DNA from: Candidatus Thiodiazotropha sp. (ex Gloverina cf. vestifex)
GTDB lineage: Bacteria > Pseudomonadota > Gammaproteobacteria > Chromatiales > Chromatiaceae
Direction of reading: 5' to 3'
DNA: 18,035 nt
Assembly (NCBI GenBank): GCA_025656435.1
Contig: JAHXHT010000019.1
Span: 1 to 18,035, forward strand
Shown here: one piece after another, positions 1 to 6,148 of the stretch
Position numbering within the stretch: the stretch's first letter is position 1
How the letters are laid out: each line of letters starts with the position of its first letter
Made by a program: the position numbers and the translations under genes
The notes under the pieces: model-generated
What the model saw: only the letters and a program-made list of their open reading frames with translations
Databases searched by the model: none
What the model was told of the DNA's origin: nothing

Positions 1-258
1 TTGTTTGCTTCATGGGGTCTATATAATGATTGGCCTAGAATGTGCACCATTATCCCTCAATCGATGGATTCGTTCAGAGCTTCCCTAGTAGCGCTGGCCT
101 GGATGCAGAGTTATGTGCGTGACCCGGCACAGCGGGAATTGCTCTATGAGCTGGATCTGGCACGGGAGCATCTGCTGGCGTCGGCGCCGGAAGCGCCAAC
201 CACCGGATTGGTGGACAAGTCCTATGCGAATCTCTTGAGAATGTGGGGGGATGTGTAG
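1..258 (+). CDS. Unrecognised ORF, probably the C-terminal part of a gene cut by the window edge
   Basis: The reading frame is open from base 1 to a TAG stop at 256-258 and gives up to 85 residues. The first codon is TTG with nothing upstream visible, and internal ATG codons at 40 and 64 have no good ribosome binding site, so this is more likely the tail of a longer gene than a complete one. The predicted protein is mostly helical, with a segment rich in Leu, Glu and Arg (around residues 35-62), and I see no motif. It ends about 100 bases before the convergent DsrC-like gene, with palindromes in between. Function unknown. Confidence 0.35.
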   Translation: MFASWGLYNDWPRMCTIIPQSMDSFRASLVALAWMQSYVRDPAQRELLYELDLAREHLLASAPEAPTTGLVDKSYANLLRMWGDV

Positions 259-267
259 ATTGCGTTT

Positions 268-310
268 GGTGTGGTAGAACCACACCCTACTGAGATAATG
301 TAGGGTGTGG
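268..310. repeat. Nested palindromic element (alternative hairpins) between convergent genes
   Basis: Three related arms follow each other: GGTGTGG (268-274), CCACACCCTAC (280-290) and GTAGGGTGTGG (300-310). The middle arm can pair with the first (7 bp, loop TAGAA) or perfectly with the third (11 bp, 9-base loop), so the two hairpins exclude each other. A further CTACACC at 316-322 could pair with the third arm through one G-U. There is no T-run, so it is not a classical intrinsic terminator. A REP-like dispersed palindrome or a bidirectional transcript-end structure between the flanking convergent genes are the likely explanations. Confidence 0.6.
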
Positions 311-331
311 CCCTGCTACACCGATGGCAGA

Positions 332-348
332 TGACCGACTGACGGTCA
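332..348. repeat. Short hairpin upstream of the DsrC-like stop codon
   Basis: TGACCG (332-337) and CGGTCA (343-348) form a perfect 6-bp inverted repeat around the loop ACTGA. It lies 14 bases downstream (leftward) of the stop codon of the DsrC-like gene and may contribute to transcript ending there. There is no clear T-run on either strand. Confidence 0.35.
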
Positions 349-362
349 GCACCCGTGTGGAA

Positions 363-707
363 TTAATAACCGCCCTTTCGTTTGGTCTCCGGTAAGCCTG
401 CAACCTTACTGGCCTGTTTGGCAGGACCTTTCGGGAAGTGGATGTAGAGGGCTTTGGCATCCACCTTGCCTTCGTCGGTCCAGACACCCTTGAAGTGTTT
501 GACCATGTGGCGCTCATTAGGCTGGTTGCCGCCATTGTTTAAATATTCGTCACGCAGATAGTTGACGATTTCCCAAGCCTTCTCTGACAGGCTGACACCC
601 TCAGCTTCGGCAATGGCCCTGGCCACATCTTCACTCCAATCGGCCTGATCGACCAGGTAGCCGTTGGCATCGGCCTCGATGGATTTACCGTTTACTTCAT
701 ATGCCAT
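363..707 (-). CDS. DsrC/TusE-family protein lacking both redox cysteines (RspA-like)
   Basis: A 114-residue protein of the DsrC/TusE/RspA family, clearly homologous to the true DsrC encoded at 6497-6829. Both open with MA(Y/I)E(V/A)NGK and share the EGY/NGYL, W-I-(V/L)-N-(Y/F)-LR and FP-GP-KQA segments. The C-terminal arm differs: the residue matching CysB is Ser100 and the penultimate position is Gly113 instead of CysA, so it cannot form the DsrC trisulfide or disulfide. It has no cysteine at all. DsrC homologues without these cysteines have been grouped as RspA, proposed regulators; that role is inference here. The ATG at 707 is chosen because GAAAGGAGAG lies just upstream and because it matches the DsrC start; a 20-residue longer frame is less likely. 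It is the last gene of a leftward set, 87 bases after the Cas6-like gene. Confidence 0.93.
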   Translation of the reverse strand: MAYEVNGKSIEADANGYLVDQADWSEDVARAIAEAEGVSLSEKAWEIVNYLRDEYLNNGGNQPNERHMVKHFKGVWTDEGKVDAKALYIHFPKGPAKQASKVAGLPETKRKGGY

Positions 708-794
708 TAGATCTCTCCTTTCAAACAAAAAAACAATCTGACAGGTCATTTCAGCCCGTCCGTTCAAGATTTATGCTCTTCTCGGCGCGGTATC

Positions 795-1454
795 TTATAC
801 AGTCTTGTGTGGAACAAACAAGCCAAACCCGCGGTTGCGCAGAGGACCCATGCCGTGTTCCTGAAGGGTGACGGCGTCATCCACAGAGAGTCCCGCAACC
901 ATCAGGCTAAGTGTTGTCAGTGGACCTTTCGGGGTGGAAAAAGTCGTGCCTTTGCCGCATAGCACCTTTTTGAATCGTAGATTGAGCGCTTGCAGAGATG
1001 CCACGGATGACTGTAAAAACGCATCTTCATCCTGACCTGTTTCAGTGACTACGTGACGGCAATAGAGCGTCGTTGTCATGCTGAGGCGTCGTGTGTGTGA
1101 TTCGCCGATCTGCATTGGGTTACCGGCAATATCCAGCGTGACGCTGGTGAGTGCCGATGCATCATCGATACGTTCGTTGGGCAGGCGAAGTATCAGCGGC
1201 GTACGGCGGGAGAGATAGAGTGTCTCCTCTCCTTCACTGGGGCGTTCCCAGCCATTACCGGAGTCGGCGCCATATATCAGGTGCAGGCCGCTTTGTTGCT
1301 CCTCGCTGAACCAGGGCAGTGCCGCTTGTATCGCTTCGGAGAGGGGCCAGGCATGGTCGACAGGGAGGGTGGGGCACTTGATCTTGAAGATCAGGTCGAG
1401 CACATTCTCAGGCACCACGTAATGCTCTTGATCTATGTCTTCCTGCCAGAACAT
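795..1454 (-). CDS. cas6: Cas6/Cmx6-like RAMP protein, orphan (no CRISPR array or other cas genes)
   Basis: This 219-residue protein resembles the Cmx6 type of Cas6, the endoribonuclease that cuts CRISPR RNA in type I-MYXAN systems. Visible signatures are an N-terminal FKIKCPTLPVDHA-like segment, a HLIYGADSGNGWERP-like stretch, a YLSRRTPLILRLP strand region, and the C-terminal glycine-rich loop HGMGPLRNRGFGLFVPHK (about residues 200-217), typical of RAMP folds. Neither repeats nor other cas genes are visible in the window, so a CRISPR role is doubtful. The ATG at 1454 has AAGGTGA about 6 bases upstream and lies 14 bases after the stop of the preceding leftward gene, so the two are probably co-transcribed. 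An upstream in-frame extension overlapping that gene is less likely. Identification is from remembered family resemblance; the biochemical activity is unknown. Confidence 0.7.
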   Translation of the reverse strand: MFWQEDIDQEHYVVPENVLDLIFKIKCPTLPVDHAWPLSEAIQAALPWFSEEQQSGLHLIYGADSGNGWERPSEGEETLYLSRRTPLILRLPNERIDDASALTSVTLDIAGNPMQIGESHTRRLSMTTTLYCRHVVTETGQDEDAFLQSSVASLQALNLRFKKVLCGKGTTFSTPKGPLTTLSLMVAGLSVDDAVTLQEHGMGPLRNRGFGLFVPHKTV

Positions 1455-1468
1455 CGTTGTCACCTTGA

Positions 1469-2182
1469 TTACTGAACGTCCGCCGGAATCTTGGCTCGCA
1501 GGTCGTCGCGTTCGAACCACCAGCCATCTTCAACGATCACATCCAGCATTTTTGCCAGCCGCGGCAGAAACTTTGCAGGGTCGTCCAATTCCATACGCTC
1601 AACCCAGAAATCGAAGATTTCCTGCTCCTCTACCTGACTGTGGCGCCTTGCGACCTGACCAAGTAGTTGGTTGGTGAAAAATTTGAGCGATTCCCGGTCG
1701 GGACCCTTGGCCCGAATATCGACAATGTAGCAGGCTGTGACAGCCGCTACGGCGGCGCCATCGGAGTTGTCGGGGGTCTCGTCGACTAAGTGCTGAAGCA
1801 TCGCCACGCTGAGCTCGGGATCGATGGGGAAAGTTACACCAAGCCAGATACCGTGGGCCAGTGCCCTGATAGCATCCGTCTGTTCCGACTGGTAGATAAT
1901 GTCGCAAGCCTCAACTGCACGCAGCCAGAGTTCTTCGGCAAGGGCTTGATCGAGGATTGTCCTGGCAAGTTCCCATGCCTCCTGCTGCCGGTGCAGATCG
2001 AGCAGGATATAGCCGGACTCCAGGCTGAGTTCGAGTCGCCTGTCGGTTGGGGTGTCTTCAGGTAGAGCGGACAGTTCGTCACGTTTTTCGTCCAGGCGGA
2101 TCTCCAGCAGCTTGCTGGATTTAACCGCATCCTCAGAACTCTCGTTGTCGCCAATGAAGGCTTCTGACTCTAGGTACTTCAC
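1469..2182 (-). CDS. Unrecognised acidic, all-helical protein (possible TPR-like repeats)
   Basis: About 237 residues from a GTG at 2182; the frame is open further up to a TTG at 2242 (257 residues), but that would overlap the preceding small ORF. A weak GACGAGAAG lies upstream of the GTG. The sequence is acidic and helix-rich, with stretches such as LELSLESGYILLDLHRQQEA and LWLRAVEACDIIYQSE whose spacing of Ala, Leu and aromatic residues resembles TPR or HEAT-type helical hairpins. No signal peptide, membrane segment or catalytic motif is visible. It sits directly upstream of the Cas6-like gene (14-base gap) and is probably in the same operon. I do not recognise the family. A scaffold or adaptor role would be a guess. 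Confidence 0.75.
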   Translation of the reverse strand: MKYLESEAFIGDNESSEDAVKSSKLLEIRLDEKRDELSALPEDTPTDRRLELSLESGYILLDLHRQQEAWELARTILDQALAEELWLRAVEACDIIYQSEQTDAIRALAHGIWLGVTFPIDPELSVAMLQHLVDETPDNSDGAAVAAVTACYIVDIRAKGPDRESLKFFTNQLLGQVARRHSQVEEQEIFDFWVERMELDDPAKFLPRLAKMLDVIVEDGWWFERDDLRAKIPADVQ

Positions 2183-2208
2183 AATGGTCTTCTCGTCTGT
2201 ATGACTTC

Positions 2209-2364
2209 TCAGGTAAAGGTCGCTTCCAGGCGATCTTCCCAATTATCCGGGGTGTCATTGAAAGGGGGTTTGACGTCGATGCGGAAGAAGATCTCTGTTT
2301 TAGATCTCTCCTTCACAACCTCAAGCAACGCTTCGAAACTCTCTGTCTCCGGGTGTTGCATCAT
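2209..2364 (-). CDS. Small ORF heading the leftward cluster, unrecognised
   Basis: A 51-residue frame from tandem ATG codons (2364 or 2361), preceded by TTTGAGTGA at suitable spacing. It ends at 2209, 26 bases before the GTG start of the helical protein gene. A longer frame to a TTG at 2445 (78 residues) has no ribosome binding site. The peptide is charged (many Glu, Lys and Asp) with no cysteine. Because its 3' end overlaps the open upstream part of the next frame, it could instead be the N-terminal piece of the helical protein separated by a frameshift. Function unknown. Confidence 0.45.
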   Translation of the reverse strand: MMQHPETESFEALLEVVKERSKTEIFFRIDVKPPFNDTPDNWEDRLEATFT

Positions 2365-2615
2365 AATTTCACTCAAATAAAGCATGGCAGATAGTCCGAT
2401 TATGGTTGGCGTAATGACCGTGGAAATACGCAGTAAATTGGTCAAGTATTACTATTGAACAACATGCGACAGTTTTGATCAAGTGCTCCGCTAGACGAAG
2501 TCTATCGGTAAAACAGTCCCTAACAAAAGTGGGGGTATTATGTGAGTATTAGAAATGAATTATTAACTTTAACTATATGATTTATTGATGTTAATTATAA
2601 ATATTTTTGGAGAAA

Positions 2616-2705
2616 ATGAGCGAAAAACAACAAAAATATATCCCAAAGGGGATAGTCATTAATATCTCTTTACCCCCCCATTGGAAGGGTATTGGTCTGC
2701 ATTAG
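2616..2705 (+). CDS. Possible 29-codon small ORF upstream of dsrA
   Basis: An ATG at 2616 is followed by 28 further sense codons and TAG at 2703-2705. TTTTTGGAG sits directly before it, though the GGAG is only three bases from the ATG, closer than usual. The peptide starts MSEKQQKYIPKG and ends WKGIGLH: lysine and glutamine first, then hydrophobic residues and prolines. It lies 167 bases before the dsrA start and could be a leader peptide, a real small protein or chance. No family recognised. Confidence 0.22.
   Translation: MSEKQQKYIPKGIVINISLPPHWKGIGLH
2639..2654. promoter_or_regulatory. Short dyad in dsr upstream region
   Basis: TATCCC (2639-2644) and GGGATA (2649-2654) form a perfect 6-bp inverted repeat with a 4-base centre AAAG, in AT-rich sequence before dsrA. 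It has the size of a dimeric regulator half-site pair. It overlaps the possible small ORF. No known operator consensus was recognised. Confidence 0.3.
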
Positions 2706-2802
2706 GAAACTCTAAAATTTCGTGCCAGTAGAGACAGGCTCGTCAGCTTGTTGCGGTTTCGGAATACAGGTCTTCAGCCCGATTTTCCATGCCTTAGTGT
2801 TT

Positions 2803-2815
2803 TGTGCATTGCACA
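2803..2815. promoter_or_regulatory. Perfect 13-base dyad TGTGCATTGCACA in the dsrA leader
   Basis: TGTGCA and TGCACA flank a single central T at 2809; the centre lies 64 bases upstream of the dsrA ATG. This could be an operator for a dimeric regulator. With a one-base centre it would be a poor RNA hairpin, which favours a protein-binding DNA site. The regulator is unknown; the position would suit repression or a downstream activator site depending on the undetermined transcription start. Confidence 0.35.
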
Positions 2816-2872
2816 GCAGGGGTAAGGAAACAGACAAAGATCTGAATAAAACGACCATTGGGAGAAAGAGTG

Positions 2873-4114
2873 ATGGCAAAACAGATGCATGATACCCCCA
2901 TGCTTGACCAGTTGGAGAGTGGCCCCTGGCCCTCCTTTGTCACTGGCCTCAAGCGCCTCGCCAAAGACAACGATATGATGGTTGACCTGCTGGGTCAGCT
3001 GGAGACCTCCTACGAGACCCGTAAAGGCTACTGGAAAGGTGGTACTGTCGGTGTCATCGGCTATGGTGGCGGTATCATTCCCCGCTTTACCGAACTTAAA
3101 GGCGACGACGGTGAAGCACTGTTTCCAGCTGCTGCTGAGTTTCATACGCTACGTATCATGCCGCCTCCAGGCATGCACTACGATACCAACACCATCCGCA
3201 AGATGTGTGATATCTGGGAAAAATACGGTTCAGGCCTGATTGCATTCCATGGTCAGTCCGGCGACATCATGTTCCAGGGCTGTTCAACAGATAACGTCCA
3301 GCCTGCATTTGATGCGCTGAACGAAATGGGCTTTGATCTGGGTGGTGCTGGCCCGGCTGTACGTACCGGCATGTCATGCGTAGGCGCTGCCCGTTGCGAG
3401 AACTCTTGCTTCGATGAAGGCCGCACCATGCGTATGCTGGTGAATAACGCTCTCGACGATATGCATCGTCCGGCGCTGCCTTATAAGTTCAAGTATAAAG
3501 TATCCGGTTGCCCCAATGACTGCATGAACTCGGTGCAGCGTGCTGATCTGGCGACCATCGGTACTTGGCGCGATGACATGAAAGTTGATCAGGAAGAGGT
3601 CAAGAAGTTTGTCGCAGCACGCGGTCGTAAGTACACCATCGACAACGTCATCACTCGCTGCCCAACCAAGGCTCTGTCTCTTAATGATGATGACACACTA
3701 ACCGTAGACAACCCCTCCTGTGTACGTTGCATGCACTGCATCAATGTTATGAACAAGGCGCTGTCTCCCGGTGACGACAAGGGTGTCACTCTGCTGTGTG
3801 GCGGTAAGCGTACCCTGAAAATCGGTGATCTGCTGGGTACCGTGATCGTGCCTTTCCACAAGATGGAAACTGATGAGGATTTTGAGTGGCTGGAAGAACT
3901 GGCAACTGAGATCCTGGACTTTTTCGCTGAAAATGCGCTTGAGCACGAGCGTACCGGTGAGATGATCGAGCGTATCGGCTTGGTCAACTTTCTGGAAGGT
4001 GTCGGCTTGGAGATCGATCCGAATATGATCGAACGTCCGCGCATGAATCCTTACGTCCGTATGGATGATTGGGACGAAGAAGCAGCCAAGTGGGCTGAGC
4101 GGAAGGCTCAGTAA
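2873..4114 (+). CDS. dsrA: DsrA, alpha subunit of (reverse) dissimilatory sulfite reductase
   Basis: A 413-residue protein, close to the usual DsrA length. With DsrB it forms the cytoplasmic alpha2beta2 siroheme enzyme that, in sulfur oxidisers, runs in reverse and produces sulfite from reduced sulfur. The siroheme/[4Fe-4S] motif is present as C169-X5-C175 (with Cys179 nearby) and C213-X3-C217. A ferredoxin insertion carries Cys263 followed by Pro, and C283-X2-C286-X2-C289. The ATG at 2873 is preceded by GGGAGAAAGAG and gives the familiar MAKQMHDTPMLDQLE start; the five extra upstream codons from a TTG are not needed. It is the first gene of the dsr operon. dsrB follows after an 86-base gap containing a strong hairpin. 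Confidence 0.98.
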   Translation: MAKQMHDTPMLDQLESGPWPSFVTGLKRLAKDNDMMVDLLGQLETSYETRKGYWKGGTVGVIGYGGGIIPRFTELKGDDGEALFPAAAEFHTLRIMPPPGMHYDTNTIRKMCDIWEKYGSGLIAFHGQSGDIMFQGCSTDNVQPAFDALNEMGFDLGGAGPAVRTGMSCVGAARCENSCFDEGRTMRMLVNNALDDMHRPALPYKFKYKVSGCPNDCMNSVQRADLATIGTWRDDMKVDQEEVKKFVAARGRKYTIDNVITRCPTKALSLNDDDTLTVDNPSCVRCMHCINVMNKALSPGDDKGVTLLCGGKRTLKIGDLLGTVIVPFHKMETDEDFEWLEELATEILDFFAENALEHERTGEMIERIGLVNFLEGVGLEIDPNMIERPRMNPYVRMDDWDEEAAKWAERKAQ

Positions 4115-4135
4115 TCCAGTTCTAGATATTCATGG

Positions 4136-4160
4136 GGGTAGCGGGTTCGCCCAGCTGCCC
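4136..4160 (+). other. Stable UUCG-loop RNA hairpin between dsrA and dsrB
   Basis: In RNA, GGGUAGC-GGG (4136-4145) pairs with CCC-A-GCUGCCC (4150-4160) around a UUCG loop. That gives ten base pairs, one of them G-U, with a single bulged A at 4153. It is followed by only three T residues and then AAAA, so it is unlikely to stop transcription fully. It begins 21 bases after the dsrA stop and ends 40 bases before the dsrB ATG. A stabilising or processing structure for the dsrA mRNA end is the most plausible role. Confidence 0.6.
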
Positions 4161-4200
4161 TTTAAAACGAATCAATTACCCTATTTTTTTGGAGGTAGGT

Positions 4201-5271
4201 ATGTCGGAACCCCGTATGCCGATTGAGAGTGGCGTCCCAGAGATGGATGCCTACTTGCACCCAGTCCTGAAGAAAAACTACGGCCAGTGGGCTTGGCACG
4301 AGCGTCCCCGCCCCGGTGTTCTGCATCATGTGGCCAAGAGTGGCGATAGCGTCTGGACGGTACGTGCCGGTACGCAGCGTCAGATGGATCTCTATACCAT
4401 CCGTAAGCTGATGGATATCGCTGACGAGTTCGCCGAAGGCTATGTCCGTTTCACCATTCGCTCCAATATCGAATACATGGTGAGCGAAGAGTCTAAGGTT
4501 CAACCGCTGATCGAAAAGCTGGAATCCGAAGGCTTCCCGATCGGTGGTACCGGTAACTCGGTTTCCATGATCTCTCATACCCAGGGTTGGTTGCACTGCG
4601 ATATTCCGGGTACTGATGCCTCCGGCGCCGTGAAAGCGTTGATGGACGATCTGTATGACGAGTTCGTTAAGGAAGAGATGCCCAACCGTGTGCGCCTCAC
4701 TACCTCATGCTGTCAGATCAACTGTGGTGGCCAGGGCGATATCGCTATCAATATCCAGCACACCAAGCCACCCAAAATTGACCACACTCAGGTTGCAAAC
4801 GTGTGTGAGCGTCCCTCGGTCGTGGCTCGTTGTCCGGTTGCTGCTATCCGTCCCGCAATGGTTAACGGTAAGCCTTCCCTGGAAGTGGACGAGAAGAAAT
4901 GCATCTGTTGTGGTGCCTGCTTTCCGCCTTGTCCGCCGATGCAGATCAACGATCCGGAACATTCAAAATTCGCGATCTGGGTGGGTGGTAAGAACTCCAA
5001 CGCACGTTCCAAGCCGACCTTGCATAAGTTGGTAGCTGCCGGTGTGCCAAATAACCCACCCCGCTGGCCTGAAGTCTCTGCAGTCGTGAAGCAGATTCTG
5101 GCTGCCTATAAGGATGATGCAAAGGACTGGGAGCGTATCGGTGAATGGGCTGATCGAATTGGCTGGCCTAAGTTTTTCGAAAAGACCGGTCTGCCATTTA
5201 CCAAGTATCACATCGACAACTGGCGTGGTAGTCGTAACAACCTGAATACCTCTGCGCATATCCGCTTCTAA
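4201..5271 (+). CDS. dsrB: DsrB, beta subunit of (reverse) dissimilatory sulfite reductase
   Basis: A 356-residue partner of DsrA; in this family DsrB carries the catalytically active siroheme-[4Fe-4S] site. Visible cofactor residues are Cys133 and the TTSCCQINCGG motif (Cys170, Cys171, Cys175). The ferredoxin domain has Cys211 followed by Pro, and CICCGAC/CPP at Cys234, Cys237, Cys240 and Cys244. The ATG at 4201 has an excellent GGAGG seven bases upstream and yields the usual MSEPRMPIESG start; an open frame back to 4132 runs through the hairpin and is not expected to be translated. dsrE follows 43 bases downstream. Confidence 0.98.
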   Translation: MSEPRMPIESGVPEMDAYLHPVLKKNYGQWAWHERPRPGVLHHVAKSGDSVWTVRAGTQRQMDLYTIRKLMDIADEFAEGYVRFTIRSNIEYMVSEESKVQPLIEKLESEGFPIGGTGNSVSMISHTQGWLHCDIPGTDASGAVKALMDDLYDEFVKEEMPNRVRLTTSCCQINCGGQGDIAINIQHTKPPKIDHTQVANVCERPSVVARCPVAAIRPAMVNGKPSLEVDEKKCICCGACFPPCPPMQINDPEHSKFAIWVGGKNSNARSKPTLHKLVAAGVPNNPPRWPEVSAVVKQILAAYKDDAKDWERIGEWADRIGWPKFFEKTGLPFTKYHIDNWRGSRNNLNTSAHIRF

Positions 5272-5314
5272 AAATCCGGACAACGTAAAGGCAAGTAACA
5301 GGAAGGTCTAACTG

Positions 5315-5707
5315 ATGAAATTCGCGATTCAGGTAAATGAGGGTCCCTATCAGCATCAAGCGACGGACTCGGCATACCAGTTCACAAAGGCCGCGTTAGA
5401 AGCAGGGCATGAGATCATGCGTATCTTCTTCTACCACGACGGCGTCAACAACGGTACGAATTTGACCACACCTCCACAGGATGATCGGAATGTCGTCAGC
5501 CGTTGGTCCGAACTGGGCAAGCAATACGATCTCGATATGGTGGTTTGCGTGGCAGCCGCACAGAGACGAGGTATCGTCGACGAAGGTGAGATGCAGCGCA
5601 ACGGCAAGGACGCACAGAACATTGCCGAGGGCTTTCGTATCTCTGGGCTGGGTCAGCTGATCGAAGCGGGCATCCAGTCGGAGCGTCTTGTGGTTTTCGG
5701 TGACTAA
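5315..5707 (+). CDS. dsrE: DsrE, active-site subunit of the DsrEFH sulfurtransferase
   Basis: A 130-residue DsrE/TusD-family protein. In the alpha2beta2gamma2 DsrEFH complex it carries the persulfide-forming cysteine that donates sulfur to DsrC. The essential residue is present as Cys78 in VVCVAAAQRRG, at the same number as in A. vinosum DsrE. The fold is preceded by GHEIMRIFFYHDG, characteristic of the family. The ATG at 5315 follows AGGAAGG. dsrEFH is found in sulfur oxidisers and not in sulfate reducers, so this gene helps assign the pathway direction. dsrF starts 15 bases after the stop. Confidence 0.97.
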   Translation: MKFAIQVNEGPYQHQATDSAYQFTKAALEAGHEIMRIFFYHDGVNNGTNLTTPPQDDRNVVSRWSELGKQYDLDMVVCVAAAQRRGIVDEGEMQRNGKDAQNIAEGFRISGLGQLIEAGIQSERLVVFGD

Positions 5708-5722
5708 GCTTAGGGGTTGATG

Positions 5723-6133
5723 ATGTCTGAACAGATTAAAAAATTCATGTACGTCAATCGTCGTGCGCCCTATGGCACTATCTATGCCTGGGAGTCGTTG
5801 GAAGTCGTATTGATTGGAGCAGCATTCGATCAGGATGTTAGCTTGGCCTTTATAGATGACGGTGTCTATCAGCTGATCAAAGGTCAGGATACTGCCGAGG
5901 TGGAGATGAAGAATTTCTCACCTACCTACCAGGCACTTGGGGACTATGACGTCACCAAGTTGTTTGTCGAAAAGGAGTCGCTGGAGGAGCGGGGGTTGAC
6001 GCTGGAAGATCTGATGCCTCTGACATACGAAGACGAGGATGATGACTGGGCAGAGAAGGATTCCATCCGATTGGTAAGCCGCGCTGAATTGGCGGACATC
6101 ATGGATGAGCAAGACGTCTTTTTCAGTTTCTAA
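5723..6133 (+). CDS. dsrF: DsrF, subunit of the DsrEFH sulfurtransferase complex
   Basis: A 136-residue protein of the TusC/DsrF family, a structural partner of DsrE and DsrH. The conserved opening KKFMYVNRRAPYGTIYAWE and the GVYQL segment are clear. It contains no cysteine at all, consistent with DsrF not being the sulfur-carrying subunit. The start is taken as the second of two ATG codons (5720, 5723) after AGGGG, because it gives the normal MSEQIKKFMY start and the usual family length; 5720 would add one Met. The acidic tail region (about residues 103-112, EDEDDDW) is typical of sulfur-oxidiser homologues. Confidence 0.96.
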   Translation: MSEQIKKFMYVNRRAPYGTIYAWESLEVVLIGAAFDQDVSLAFIDDGVYQLIKGQDTAEVEMKNFSPTYQALGDYDVTKLFVEKESLEERGLTLEDLMPLTYEDEDDDWAEKDSIRLVSRAELADIMDEQDVFFSF

Positions 6134-6148
6134 GTCGGAGTTACGAGT

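Larger units (their letters stand above)
2446..2872. promoter_or_regulatory. Divergent AT-rich intergenic region and dsrA leader
   Basis: This stretch separates the leftward cluster from dsrA. Positions about 2540-2640 are very AT-rich, as expected for a promoter region. It contains two short perfect dyads and a possible 29-codon ORF (listed separately), and a GGGGGTA/TACCCCC pair of arms at about 2531 and 2671. I could not pick out a convincing sigma70 -35/-10 pair on either strand. By position it must carry the main dsr promoter, which in A. vinosum responds to reduced sulfur compounds, and possibly the promoter of the leftward genes. Confidence 0.6.

Noticed and set aside
708..794. Separate promoter for the DsrC-like gene in the gap after the Cas6-like gene
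   Set aside because: A TTGAAC at a plausible place lacks a convincing -10 partner, so a separate promoter could not be supported.
795..2364. Functional CRISPR-Cas locus
   Set aside because: Only one Cas6-like gene is seen; no direct repeats with spacers and no other cas genes on either strand.
2542..2580. 12-codon GTG-initiated leader peptide before dsrA
   Set aside because: Too short and too AT-driven to separate from chance; no attenuator hairpin pair directly follows it.
4132..4200. N-terminal extension of DsrB from the upstream ATG at 4132
   Set aside because: The stretch consists of the hairpin and linker, while the ATG at 4201 has a strong GGAGG and the normal family start.
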